Positions 53,445 through 64,000 of a DNA stretch of 64,000 nt are shown piece after piece (position 1 is the stretch's first letter; the number at the start of each line of letters is the position of its first letter). Under the pieces are notes generated by a model. That model was not told the origin of the DNA. It did not search any database and saw nothing but the letters and a program-made list of their open reading frames with translations. The stretch is from JAASSS01 sp021767745 (GTDB taxonomy: Bacteria > Pseudomonadota > Gammaproteobacteria > UBA5335). The stretch covers positions 62,001 to 126,000 of the forward strand of contig JAXHVN010000011.1 of assembly GCA_034189165.1 (NCBI GenBank), written 5' to 3'. Made by a program: the position numbers and the translations under genes.

Positions 53445-55253
53445 ATCTCATCCGATGCCTTTCGGTACCCGGCTGCTCGACGACGGCCGCACTGCCTTTC
53501 GCCTGTGGGCGCCCGGCGCCGGCCGCGTCGAGCTCGAACTCGGCGAGCAGCGCCACGCCATGCACCCGCGTCGCGACGGCTGGTTCTCGCTGATCCGCGA
53601 CGATGCGCCGGCCGGCAGCCGCTATGCCTTCTGTATCGACGGGGGCCTCGTCGTACCCGATCCGGCCTCACGCTTCCAGCCGGATGACGTGCATGCCCCC
53701 AGCGCCGTGGTGGATCCGGCGAGCTATCGCTGGCAGCACACTGACTGGCGCGGTCGGCCGTGGGAGGAGGCGGTGCTCTACGAGCTGCACGTCGGCACGT
53801 TCAGCGAGTCCGGCACCTATGCCGGCGTCGAAGCCCATCTGGATGCGCTGGTCGAGCTCGGCGTCACTGCCATCGAGCTGATGCCGCTGGCGGACTTCCC
53901 CGGCGAGCGCAACTGGGGCTACGACGGCGTGCTCCAGTTCGCGCCCGATGCCAGCTACGGCACACCGCACGAGCTCAAGCGGCTGATCGACGCCGCCCAC
54001 GGACGCGGGCTGATGGTGCTGCTGGACGTGGTCTACAACCACTTCGGGCCGGACGGCAATTATCTGCACGCCTACGCGCCGCAGTTCTTTACCGACAGGC
54101 ACGACACGCCCTGGGGCCAGGCGATCAACTTCGATGACACCGGCTGCCACTGGGTCCGGCGCTTCTATGTCCACAACGTACTGTATTGGCTGCAGGAATT
54201 CCGCTTCGACGGTCTGCGCTTCGATGCGGTGCATGCCATTCGCGACGACTCGAGCCGCCACATACTCGAGGAAATCGCCGCCGCCGTGCGCCACCGCCTG
54301 CCGGCCGACCGACACGTGCATCTGGTGCTGGAGAACGATGCCAACCAGTCACGCTTCCTGCGGCGCGATCAGGCCCACCGGCCGCTCGCCTACACGGCCC
54401 AATGGAACGATGACAGCCACCACCTGTTCCACGTGCTGGCCACTGGCGAATCCGGCGGCTACTACGCCGACTACATCGACCAGCCCGCACGGCTCACGGC
54501 CCGCATGCTGGCCGAGGGTTTCGCCTATCAGGGCGAGCCCTCGCCCTATCGCGACGGTGAGCGGCGCGGCGAGCCGAGCGCGCAGCTGCCGCCGCCCGCG
54601 TTCGTCAACTTCCTGCAGAACCATGACCAGGTCGGCAACCGGGCGCTCGGCGAGCGGCTCGTCGCACTCACCGAGGCCGACGCGCTGCGGGCGCTGACGG
54701 CGATCCTGCTGCTCTCACCGCCGCCGCCGATGCTGTTCATGGGCGAGGAGTGGGCGGCGCCGGAACCGTTCCTGTTCTTCTGCGACTTCGAGGGCGAACT
54801 CGCCGACGCCGTCCGCGAAGGACGCCGTCGCGAATTCGCACGCTTCCCGCAGTTCAGCGACCCGCAGGCCAGGGCCCAGATTCCCGATCCGAACGCGCCG
54901 GAGACCTTCCTGCGCAGCCGCCTGGACTGGCGCACCCGCGGGCGCGCCGAACACGCGGACTGGCTGGCGCTGTACCGTGACCTCATCGCCCTGCGGCACG
55001 CGCGGATCGTGCCGCTGCTGAAGTCCGTGCCGCAGCCGGGGGCGCGCTTCGAGGTGCTGGGTGAGCGCGGGCTCGAGGTCGGCTGGCCGATCGGCGATGT
55101 CGGTGAACTGGTGTTGACTGCCAACCTTGCCACCGTGCCCGGCGCGCCGCTGCCCGAGGCCGGCGGCGAGGTGCTCTACGAGCGCATACCGGGCAGCCCG
55201 ATGCAGCCGATGCCGCCCTGGTATGTGCGCTACGCGCTGCGGGAGGCCGGCTG

Positions 55254-55254
<1 letters not shown>
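53434..55254 (+). CDS. treZ: Malto-oligosyltrehalose trehalohydrolase
   Basis: A 606-residue GH13 enzyme releasing trehalose from maltooligosyl-trehalose. An N-terminal CBM48-type domain precedes the barrel; catalytic residues lie in GLRFDAVHAI (Asp) and LVLENDANQ (Glu), and the substrate motif NFLQNHDQVGNRALGERL is intact. The ATG at 53434 overlaps the end of glgX; a longer frame from 53377 lies in glgX coding sequence. The last base overlaps the treY ATG, so glgX-treZ-treY is one operon. Confidence 0.94.
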
Positions 55255-58166
<2,912 letters not shown>

Positions 58167-58175
58167 GCGCCGGGT

Positions 58176-59303
58176 CTAGGCAGCGCTGCCGGTCGCCTTC
58201 TCGGCACCGGCAGCGGCCTCGGCCACGTCCGGATAGAACCGGGCCAGCGGGTAGTGCCTGCCGGCCAGGCGCTGGCGGCAGAAGGCGTTGATATAGGCGC
58301 GTTCGGCCGGCGTGGTGTCCTGGTGGCGGTGCAGGGTGCCCGCCTGCATGAAGCGTACCTTCGGCGTGGAGACGCTGAAGACATTCGGCGCGAACATCTC
58401 GAACTGGTGCTCGTGCTCGCGCATGTACTCGAAGCTCGCCTTGTGCGCCACCCTGTCCACCTGGGCCTCGTCCAGCGGGCAGTCGAGAAATCCGGCGATC
58501 CGACGAACCTGCCCCGGCAGATCGCGCTTAAGTGCCTCGTAGTGCACGAACAGGACGTTATCGTGCGCCTCACTGCGTCGCCACCAGCTCTCCACGTGAT
58601 CGGGCCACGAGCCCCACAGCATGTCGTCGCTGCAGTACCAGCGCAGCAGATTCTCTCGTGTCGGGGTCAGCGGCCCCCCGAGCAGATACACGAAGTCCAG
58701 GCAGCTGGCGAAACAGCTGACCGGATGGCGGGTGACGTAGACATAGCGGGCGGCGTCGCTGTGGCGAATCAGCTGCGCAGGCATATGGGTCTTGATGATG
58801 CGGTGGCGCCCCGGCCCCACCAGCGGAGCCCGTTCCATCGGCACGCTGGAGGTCGGACTGGTCTCGATCCAGGGGCTGACCGCATACATGTGCCGATAGC
58901 CCTCGTCGGACAGATCGCCCTCGCCGCCATGCAGGATCTCGAACACGATCTGCTGCATCCAGGTCGTCCCGCACTTCATCTGCGTGGCGACGAAGATGTC
59001 CTCCGGCCGTGGCTCGTAGTGCTTGGTGGCGGCATAGGCCCGCTTGCTGCTCATGATCGGCGGGCCGGCGACGCCGTCGTAGTGAAACACCGGCATCGAC
59101 TTCATCCGCCAGCACCGGGCAATGCCCTCGAAGATCGGGCGGATCAGGCTGGCGATGACCTGGACACGGCGCACGAATTGCCGGCGCTGTGCCAGTGGGC
59201 GGGCGAAGTAACGATCGCCGCGCCGGGCGTATTCCACCCAGGCGAAGGCGCCGGCGAGCGCCAGCACCAGCAGCAACGAGATCCAGCCGATCACCTCGAG
59301 CAT
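58176..59303 (-). CDS. Membrane-anchored sulfotransferase family protein
   Basis: A 375-residue protein with an N-terminal membrane segment (about 5-25), then a PAPS-dependent sulfotransferase domain. The 5'-phosphosulfate-binding loop reads TQMKCGTTWMQQIVFEIL, and the 3'-phosphate-binding motif reads VTRHPVSCFASCLDF. The catalytic base is probably in the IIKTHMP segment. The acceptor could be a lipid, steroid-like compound or carbohydrate. It is convergent with treY (nine bases between stops) and has no partner gene nearby. Confidence 0.88.
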   Translation of the reverse strand: MLEVIGWISLLLVLALAGAFAWVEYARRGDRYFARPLAQRRQFVRRVQVIASLIRPIFEGIARCWRMKSMPVFHYDGVAGPPIMSSKRAYAATKHYEPRPEDIFVATQMKCGTTWMQQIVFEILHGGEGDLSDEGYRHMYAVSPWIETSPTSSVPMERAPLVGPGRHRIIKTHMPAQLIRHSDAARYVYVTRHPVSCFASCLDFVYLLGGPLTPTRENLLRWYCSDDMLWGSWPDHVESWWRRSEAHDNVLFVHYEALKRDLPGQVRRIAGFLDCPLDEAQVDRVAHKASFEYMREHEHQFEMFAPNVFSVSTPKVRFMQAGTLHRHQDTTPAERAYINAFCRQRLAGRHYPLARFYPDVAEAAAGAEKATGSAA

Positions 59304-59405
59304 CCTTCCACCCGCCCCTCGTGCATCCCTTCCGGGTATCGGCGCGCAGTCTAGTCAGCACAACCCCCTCGCGCCACGGCCCGGCCTCCAGCAGCGGACC
59401 GAGTC

Positions 59406-59436
59406 AAAAAAAGCCCGCGACAAGCGGGCTTTTTTT
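59406..59436 (-). terminator. Bidirectional rho-independent terminator
   Basis: A perfect six-base stem, GCCCGC-GACAA-GCGGGC, has seven A on the left and seven T on the right. It is 28 bases beyond the 3' end of tRNA-Gln on the minus strand and so would end the rplM-rpsI-tRNA transcript; in the other direction it could act on plus-strand read-through. Confidence 0.9.
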
Positions 59437-59463
59437 CGGCCTGATCGTCGATCGGGCCGCTGA

Positions 59464-59537
59464 TGGCTGGGGGACTAGGATTCGAACCTAGGTTGACGGA
59501 GTCAGAGTCCGTAGTCCTGCCGCTAGACGATCCCCCA
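59464..59537 (-). tRNA. tRNA-Gln (CTG anticodon)
   Basis: A 74-nt tRNA gene with CCA encoded. The acceptor TGGGGGA pairs with TCCCCCA, followed by G and CCA. The anticodon arm is ACGGA-CTCTGAC-TCCGT with anticodon CTG, and the T arm contains GGTTCGAATCC. It begins 12 bases after the rpsI stop and precedes a strong terminator, so it is probably cut out of the ribosomal-protein transcript. Confidence 0.95.
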
Positions 59538-59549
59538 ATGGCAATTCGG

Positions 59550-59945
59550 TTAGCGCTTGGAGAACTGCGGTGCGCGGCGGGCCTTGCGCAGACCGACCTT
59601 CTTGCGCTCCACTTCGCGCGCGTCCCGGGTCAGGAAGCCTGCCCGACGCAGCGCACCCCGTAGCGACTCGTCGTATTGCGTCAGCGCCCGCGCGATGCCA
59701 TGGCGGATCGCACCGGCCTGACCGGTACCGCCACCGCCGGCGACGGTTACCCGCACGTCGAAACGATCCAGCGCCTCGACCAGCTCCAGCGGCTGACGCA
59801 CCACCATGCGGCTGGTGTCGCGACCGAAGTACTCGGCGAGCGGCTTGCGGTTGACGATGATGTTACCGGTGCCCGGCTGCAGGAAGACTCGCGCGGTGGA
59901 GCTCTTGCGTCGGCCGGTACCGTAGTAGCTGGGTGCTTGCGCCAT
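59550..59945 (-). CDS. rpsI: 30S ribosomal protein S9
   Basis: A 131-residue S9, one residue longer than the E. coli protein. The core segment GTGRRKSSTARVFLQPGTG and the C-terminal KKVGLRKARRAPQFSKR, whose tail reaches the ribosomal P site, are intact. It follows rplM by 15 bases, the universal order. Confidence 0.98.
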   Translation of the reverse strand: MAQAPSYYGTGRRKSSTARVFLQPGTGNIIVNRKPLAEYFGRDTSRMVVRQPLELVEALDRFDVRVTVAGGGGTGQAGAIRHGIARALTQYDESLRGALRRAGFLTRDAREVERKKVGLRKARRAPQFSKR

Positions 59946-59960
59946 GGTTATCGCTTCTGG

Positions 59961-60389
59961 TTAGACGCGCAGGTCCTGCGGCTGCTGGGCCGCATGCGGA
60001 TGTTCCGCCGCGGCGTAGATCTTGAGCTTCTTGAGCATGGCCCGGCCGAGCGGGTTGCGCGGCAGCATGCCCTTCACGGCAAGGCGCAGCACTTCCTCGG
60101 GCTTCTTCTCGATCATCTGCTCGAACGAGGCGCTGCGCATGTTGCCGATATACCCGGTGTGCCGGTAGTACATCTTCTGCTGACGCTTGTCGCCGGTGAC
60201 CGCGATCTTGTCCGCATTGACCACGACGATATAGTCGCCCGTGTCGACATGCGGCGTGTAGATCGCCTTGTGCTTGCCGCGCAGCCGCCGGGCAATTTCG
60301 CTGGCCAGCCGACCCAGCGTCTGATCCGCCGCGTCCACGACGTACCACTGGTGAGCGACTTCCTGCGGTTTGGCAGAAAACGTTTTCAT
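59961..60389 (-). CDS. rplM: 50S ribosomal protein L13
   Basis: A 142-residue L13, identical in length to E. coli. The start MKTFSAKPQEV and the conserved segment DKIAVTGDKRQQKMYYRHTGY are clear. I chose the ATG at 60389; the open frame continues 52 codons upstream but would be non-ribosomal. It is the first gene of rplM-rpsI-tRNA-Gln. Confidence 0.98.
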   Translation of the reverse strand: MKTFSAKPQEVAHQWYVVDAADQTLGRLASEIARRLRGKHKAIYTPHVDTGDYIVVVNADKIAVTGDKRQQKMYYRHTGYIGNMRSASFEQMIEKKPEEVLRLAVKGMLPRNPLGRAMLKKLKIYAAAEHPHAAQQPQDLRV

Positions 60390-60457
60390 GCGCACTCCGA
60401 ATCTGCGCGCCGCGGCAAGGTGGACCGGTAAGGTCCCGGCCACGGCGAAGGCGCGAG

Positions 60458-60486
60458 AGTCTAGCGAAGGCCGCCCGCGGATACAA
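60458..60486 (-). promoter_or_regulatory. Predicted promoter for rplM-rpsI
   Basis: On the minus strand TTGTAT (60481-60486) and TAGACT (60458-60463) are exactly 17 bp apart, about 69 bases before the rplM start. It fits sigma-70 well. It sits between the DUF481 stop and rplM. Confidence 0.6.
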
Positions 60487-60495
60487 GCGCGACGC

Positions 60496-61266
60496 TCACA
60501 ACGAGACGCCGAGGGTGATTGTGGTGTATCGATCGGTGTTGACACGATCGTCCGGCACGTCGCCGTTGCGCCGCAGCACGTAGGACAGGCGCGCGAAGAT
60601 CAGCTCGTTGAGATCCAGCCGCAGGCCGGTCTCTGCCTCCAGCAGGGAGGTCTGGGCGCCGCGCTCGTAGAGCAGCCGCTGCTCGACGGCGCCGTTGTCC
60701 AAGAAGTTCCAGGCGAAGTCGCCCCGGGTCCTGGCGATCGGCTCGCTGGTCGCGCGCTCGCCGTCCACCGGCTCCAGATAGCGGATCTGCTTGAGACCGC
60801 CGCCAAGCTCGAGCCTCAGCTCCAGCGCCGGACCGTCGAGCAGCCGCCGGCCGTAGCCGAGCACCTCGCTGGTCTGGGAGTCGATGCCGCTGAAGCGGTC
60901 CTTGTCGTAGGCGAGCGCGCCGAAGATGTAGTTCGCCCCGCCGATGGTGTAGTCGCTCTGCCCCGTCGCGGCATAGCGCTCGCGGATGGTTTCCTCGTCC
61001 TCGCTCGAATTCAGCGCCGTCGCCGCGAGCCGGTGCCGCCACAGGCCGCGCCGCAGGGCCCACTCGGTGTCGAAGGTGAGCGTCTCCTGCTCGGAGTTGC
61101 CGGAGCTGGCGACATAGCCGAATTCGAGCGTGCCCTCGGTGCCGTCGACCGCCTCGCGCGGCGTGGACAGATCGACGCCTGGGTTGAAGATCGTGCCGGG
61201 CTCGAGCTGGGCCAGCGCCGCAAGCGGCAGGAACAGGAGGCTAAGGCAGAGCAGACGGCAGGACAC
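60496..61266 (-). CDS. DUF481 family outer-membrane protein (YdiY-like)
   Basis: A 256-residue predicted beta-barrel outer-membrane protein. The N-terminus (SCRLLCLSLLFLPLAALAQ) is a signal peptide cut after the Ala-Leu-Ala; the mature part has alternating hydrophobic residues with GFGYVASSGNSEQET-like DUF481 sequence and ends in a C-terminal aromatic/hydrophobic strand (TTITLGVSL). I chose a GTG at 61266, the only start that gives a clean signal peptide; the longer open frame adds unrelated residues. It is divergent from coq7. Its function is unknown; E. coli YdiY is acid-inducible. Confidence 0.78.
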   Translation of the reverse strand: MSCRLLCLSLLFLPLAALAQLEPGTIFNPGVDLSTPREAVDGTEGTLEFGYVASSGNSEQETLTFDTEWALRRGLWRHRLAATALNSSEDEETIRERYAATGQSDYTIGGANYIFGALAYDKDRFSGIDSQTSEVLGYGRRLLDGPALELRLELGGGLKQIRYLEPVDGERATSEPIARTRGDFAWNFLDNGAVEQRLLYERGAQTSLLEAETGLRLDLNELIFARLSYVLRRNGDVPDDRVNTDRYTTITLGVSL

Positions 61267-61338
61267 GGGGGCCTCGATCGATGGCGCTGGGACAGGGGGG
61301 CCGTATGATAGGGCCGGCCGGCACCAGAGGACCACCCG

Positions 61339-61974
61339 ATGCGACGTTACAGCCTGTTCGACCAGCTGCTGATCACCGCCGATCGCGCCGTGAAGACGCT
61401 GGTCACCCGGCCGCCGGCACCCGCACCGCGGCCGGACGCCGCCGTGCGCGAGCAGCCGCTGACCGAGCAGGAGAAGAGCGTCTCCGCCCGCCTGATGCGG
61501 GTCAACCATGCCGGCGAGGTCAGCGCCCAGGCGCTGTATCACGGCCAGGCGCTCACCTCCCGCAGCCCGGCCACCCGGTCACTGCTGCTGCAGGCTGCCG
61601 ATGAGGAATACCAGCATCTGTCCTGGTGCGAGGGGCGCCTGCGGGAACTGGGCGCCCATCGCAGCCGGCTCACGCCGGTCTGGTATACCGGCTCGCTGAC
61701 GATCGGGCTGGCAGCGGGGCTGGCGGGCGATGCCTGGAGCCTCGGCTTCGTCAGCGAGACCGAGAACCAGGTGATCCGCCACCTGCAGGGGCATCTTGAG
61801 CGGCTGCCGCCGCTGGATGAGCGCAGCCGCGCGATCCTCGAGCAGATGCGTTATGAGGAGGCCCATCACGGCGAAACCGCCCGCCGCGCCGGCGGTCGGC
61901 CCCTGCCGCTGTCGGTTCAGCTGCTGATGCGGGCCACCTCGCGGGTGATGACGACCGGCGCCTACTACCTCTGA
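61339..61974 (+). CDS. coq7: Coq7, 3-demethoxyubiquinol 3-hydroxylase
   Basis: A 211-residue di-iron hydroxylase for the C6 position of the ubiquinone ring, used in place of UbiF in many proteobacteria. Iron ligands are seen in order: Glu of NHAGEVSAQ, Glu and His of DEEYQHLSW, Glu of SETENQVI, and Glu and His of RYEEAHHGE. The length is normal. The window thus encodes all three oxygen-dependent ring hydroxylases (UbiI, UbiH, Coq7). Confidence 0.96.
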   Translation: MRRYSLFDQLLITADRAVKTLVTRPPAPAPRPDAAVREQPLTEQEKSVSARLMRVNHAGEVSAQALYHGQALTSRSPATRSLLLQAADEEYQHLSWCEGRLRELGAHRSRLTPVWYTGSLTIGLAAGLAGDAWSLGFVSETENQVIRHLQGHLERLPPLDERSRAILEQMRYEEAHHGETARRAGGRPLPLSVQLLMRATSRVMTTGAYYL

Positions 61975-62003
61975 CGCCCCCGCCGGCGGGGGGCGCGCCA
62001 CGC

Positions 62004-62807
62004 TCAGCGCGGCAGGTTGCGGCCGGAGAAGATCTCTGCCATCTCGTGCTGCAGCCGCCCGCGGATCTCCTCGCGGCGGGCATCGGTCAGCGAGGCCTCG
62101 TCGATGCCGAACAGGTACTCGCCGAGGTGGAAGTCGCGCAGGATCATCTTCGTGTGGAACAGATTCTCCTGGTACACGTTGACGTCGAACATCCGGTAGC
62201 GCTCGCGCGTGTCCTCGGAGAGGAAGTTCTGGATCGAGTTGATCTCGTGATCCATGAAGTGTTTGGTGCCATCGACATCGCGCGTGAAGCCACGCACCCG
62301 ATAGTCCACCGTGACGATGTCCGAATCGAAACTGTGGATCAGGAAGTTCAGCGCCTTGAGCGGCGAGATCACGCCGCAGGTGGCCACGTCGATATCCGCG
62401 CGGAAGGTGCTGATGTGCTCGTGCGGATGCGTCTCCGGGTAGGTGTGCACCGTGATGTGGCTCTTGTCCAGGTGCGCCAGCACGGTCTCCGGCAGCGGGC
62501 CGGGCGACTCGCTGGCATCCCGCGCGGCCGGCGCCACCGGCTCCTCCGCGATCAGGATCGTGACGCTCGCGCCCTGCGGCTCGTAGTCCTGCCGGGCGAC
62601 GTTCAGCACGTTGGCGCCGATGATGTCGGCGACGTCGGTCAGGATGCCGGTCAGGCGCTCGGCGTTGTAGACCTCGTCGATGTAGTCGATGTAGTCGCGA
62701 CTCTGCTCCGGGCTGGTGGCATAGCAGATGTCGTAGATATTGAAGCTGAGCGCCTTGGTCAGATTATTGAACCCGTGGAGCTTCAGCTTGCTCGGCGGCT
62801 GGGGCAA
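62004..62807 (-). CDS. speD: Adenosylmethionine decarboxylase proenzyme (E. coli type)
   Basis: A ~267-residue proenzyme that cuts itself to make a pyruvoyl cofactor and decarboxylates S-adenosylmethionine for spermidine synthesis. The processing serine is in DKSHITVHTYPE, and most of the protein tracks the E. coli SpeD sequence, for example KLKLHGFNNLTKALSFNIYD and RQDYEPQGASVTIL. The most likely start is TTG at 62807, with GAGGG eight bases upstream; there is no ATG or GTG close enough. The longer open frame adds non-family sequence. Confidence 0.93.
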   Translation of the reverse strand: MPQPPSKLKLHGFNNLTKALSFNIYDICYATSPEQSRDYIDYIDEVYNAERLTGILTDVADIIGANVLNVARQDYEPQGASVTILIAEEPVAPAARDASESPGPLPETVLAHLDKSHITVHTYPETHPHEHISTFRADIDVATCGVISPLKALNFLIHSFDSDIVTVDYRVRGFTRDVDGTKHFMDHEINSIQNFLSEDTRERYRMFDVNVYQENLFHTKMILRDFHLGEYLFGIDEASLTDARREEIRGRLQHEMAEIFSGRNLPR

Positions 62808-62897
62808 TGGCGCAACCCTCTGCTGGCAATGACGATGATCGCGGCCCGGCGGGCCGCGGGCGCGCAATGGTAGGAGATCACCCGCAGCGTGTCGATC

Positions 62898-63317
62898 TCA
62901 AAGCGGCGGGCGGATCTCGAAGTCGTAGGTGATCTCCGCCGTCTTGCCCAGCATGATCGAGGCCGAGCAGTACTTCTCCGCCGACAGCTGCACCGCCCGG
63001 GCGACCTGCTTCTCCGAAAGCCCCTCGCCAGTGACGATGAAGTGCAGGTGGATGCGCGTGAACACCTTCGGCTCGGTCGGCGCCCGCTCGGCCTCCAGCA
63101 GCGCCTCACACCCGGCCAGCGGCTGGCGCGCCCGCTTCAGGATGTGCACCACATCGAAGCTCGCGCACGAGCCCATCCCCATCAGCAGCAGTTCCATCGG
63201 TCGTGTGCCGAGGTTGCGCCCGCCGTGCTCGGGCGGCCCGTCCACCACGATCGCGTGGCCGCTGCCGCTCTCGGCGATGAAGGCCGCCGCCCCGTGCCAA
63301 CTGATGCGTGCCTTCAT
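62898..63317 (-). CDS. OsmC family protein (YhfA-like)
   Basis: A 139-residue OsmC/Ohr superfamily member. The two reactive cysteines are in MGSCASFD and EKYCSAS, spaced as in the YhfA subgroup. It may reduce organic peroxides, but the YhfA subgroup has no settled activity. It overlaps trpC by four bases (ATGA). In E. coli the homologue neighbours crp; here it lies between trpC and speD, and no crp is visible. Confidence 0.92.
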   Translation of the reverse strand: MKARISWHGAAAFIAESGSGHAIVVDGPPEHGGRNLGTRPMELLLMGMGSCASFDVVHILKRARQPLAGCEALLEAERAPTEPKVFTRIHLHFIVTGEGLSEKQVARAVQLSAEKYCSASIMLGKTAEITYDFEIRPPL

Positions 63318-64000
63318 GGCGTCTCCGTGGATGATGTGAACAGCGCGCGCAGCGCCTCGCCCGGATCGTCCGCGCGCATGAACGCCTCGCCGACCAGGAA
63401 GCCGTGCACCCCGGCCTGCCGCATCCGGGCCACGTCCGCCGGCGCGGCGATGCCACTCTCGGTGATCAGCAGCCGTTCGGGCGGCACCCGGTCGCGCAGC
63501 GCCAGGGTGGTCTCCAGCCGTGTCTGGAACGTGCGCAGGTTGCGGTTGTTGATGCCGATCAGCGGCGTGGCGAGCGCCAGCGCCCGGTCCAGTTCGTCGG
63601 CATCGTGCACCTCGACCAGCACGTCGAGCCCCAGCGCCGCCGCCTGCGCGGCGAGATCGACCAGCGCCCGCTCGCCCAGGGCGGCGACGATCAGCAGAAT
63701 GCAGTCCGCCCCCATCGCCCGCGCCTCGACCAGCTGATAGCGGTCGATGATGAAGTCCTTGCGCAGCACGGGCAGGTCGCAGGCGGCACGCGCCGCGATC
63801 AAATCCTCGCTGCGGCCCTGGAAGAACGGCTCGTCGGTCAGCACCGACAGGCAGGCGGCGCCGCCCGCCGCATAGCGCCGGGCGATGTCGGCCGGGTCGA
63901 GCCCCGGGCGCAGCGGCCCCTTGCTCGGCGAGGCACGTTTGATCTCCGCGATCACCGCCGGCCGGCCGGTCTCGATCCGGCGCCGCAACGCGGCGGCGAA
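63314..64000 (-). CDS. trpC: Indole-3-glycerol phosphate synthase, 5' end outside window
   Basis: The C-terminal ~228 residues of TrpC, a TIM-barrel enzyme of tryptophan synthesis. The frame remains open to the window end. The catalytic lysine is in AEIKRASPSKG; LPVLRKDFIID contains the second lysine, and VEVHDADELDRAL and IGINNRNLRTFQ are intact. The missing part is about 35-40 N-terminal residues. Confidence 0.95.
   Translation of the reverse strand, partial: FAAALRRRIETGRPAVIAEIKRASPSKGPLRPGLDPADIARRYAAGGAACLSVLTDEPFFQGRSEDLIAARAACDLPVLRKDFIIDRYQLVEARAMGADCILLIVAALGERALVDLAAQAAALGLDVLVEVHDADELDRALALATPLIGINNRNLRTFQTRLETTLALRDRVPPERLLITESGIAAPADVARMRQAGVHGFLVGEAFMRADDPGEALRALFTSSTETP

Noticed and set aside
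61975..61995. GC-rich hairpin after coq7 as a terminator
   Set aside because: A short near-perfect GC palindrome lies between coq7 and speD, but it has no T tract and almost no loop, so it lacks the features of a rho-independent terminator.

Overview
The window is a high-GC (visibly about 68-70%) stretch of a gammaproteobacterial chromosome, probably from a draft or metagenome assembly, because it contains two runs of exactly 100 N. The gammaproteobacterial call rests on gene order: a zapB-like/zapA/6S RNA/ygfA block divergent from ygfB-pepP-ubiH-ubiI, an E. coli-type speD, coq7, and rplM-rpsI. The GC bias produces very long antisense open frames; I treated these as shadows.

Layout. 1-7.7 kb: acyl-CoA activation and beta-oxidation genes (an adenylate-forming ligase cut by the window edge, a FadH-like dienoyl-CoA reductase, FadD), with a YihY-type membrane protein, an unrecognised protein and an SDR. 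7.9-18.2 kb: a tightly overlapping operon of a circularly permuted ATP-grasp protein, an alpha-E protein, a transglutaminase/DUF2126 protein, a fused ATP-grasp/alpha-E protein, a second transglutaminase and an alpha/beta hydrolase. This is a predicted peptide/amide-ligase system; its fused paralogue has lost several residues that the stand-alone copy keeps. 18.2-19.2 kb: a lone pmoC/amoC-like copper membrane monooxygenase subunit gene with its own promoter, two 14-bp palindromes over that promoter, a strong ribosome binding site and a strong terminator. 19.3-26.5 kb (minus strand): hydrolase, VWA and MoxR genes, then pgk-gap-tkt. 26.7-30.1 kb: metK-ahcY-metF (activated methyl cycle). 30.1-37 kb: FimV-like protein, CpdA-like phosphodiesterase, aldehyde dehydrogenase, MGT-type glycosyltransferase, DUF255 protein.

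36.9-46.5 kb (minus strand): one long run ygfB-pepP-ubiH-ubiI-gcvT-gcvH-gcvPA-gcvPB-pfkB, with the glycine decarboxylase split in two subunits. 46.6-49.3 kb: zapB-like, zapA, 6S RNA, ygfA, an EVE-domain protein and a C-terminally anchored Cache-like protein. 49.3-58.2 kb: ilvA, rpiA, then glgX-treZ-treY (glycogen to trehalose; glgX is interrupted by an N gap). 58.2-64 kb: a membrane-anchored sulfotransferase, tRNA-Gln, rpsI, rplM, a DUF481 outer-membrane protein, coq7, speD, an OsmC protein and the 3' part of trpC.

The two regions most worth a second look are the orphan pmoC/amoC-like unit with its double operator and the ATP-grasp/alpha-E/transglutaminase operon with a probable pseudo-enzyme. 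Two assembly problems matter for interpretation. The gap at 10445-10544 is flanked by an identical 121-bp sequence on both sides, so it is most likely an unmerged contig overlap at a hexanucleotide repeat. The gap at 52721-52820 removes the catalytic core of glgX. I saw no rRNA, CRISPR array, insertion sequence or prophage.
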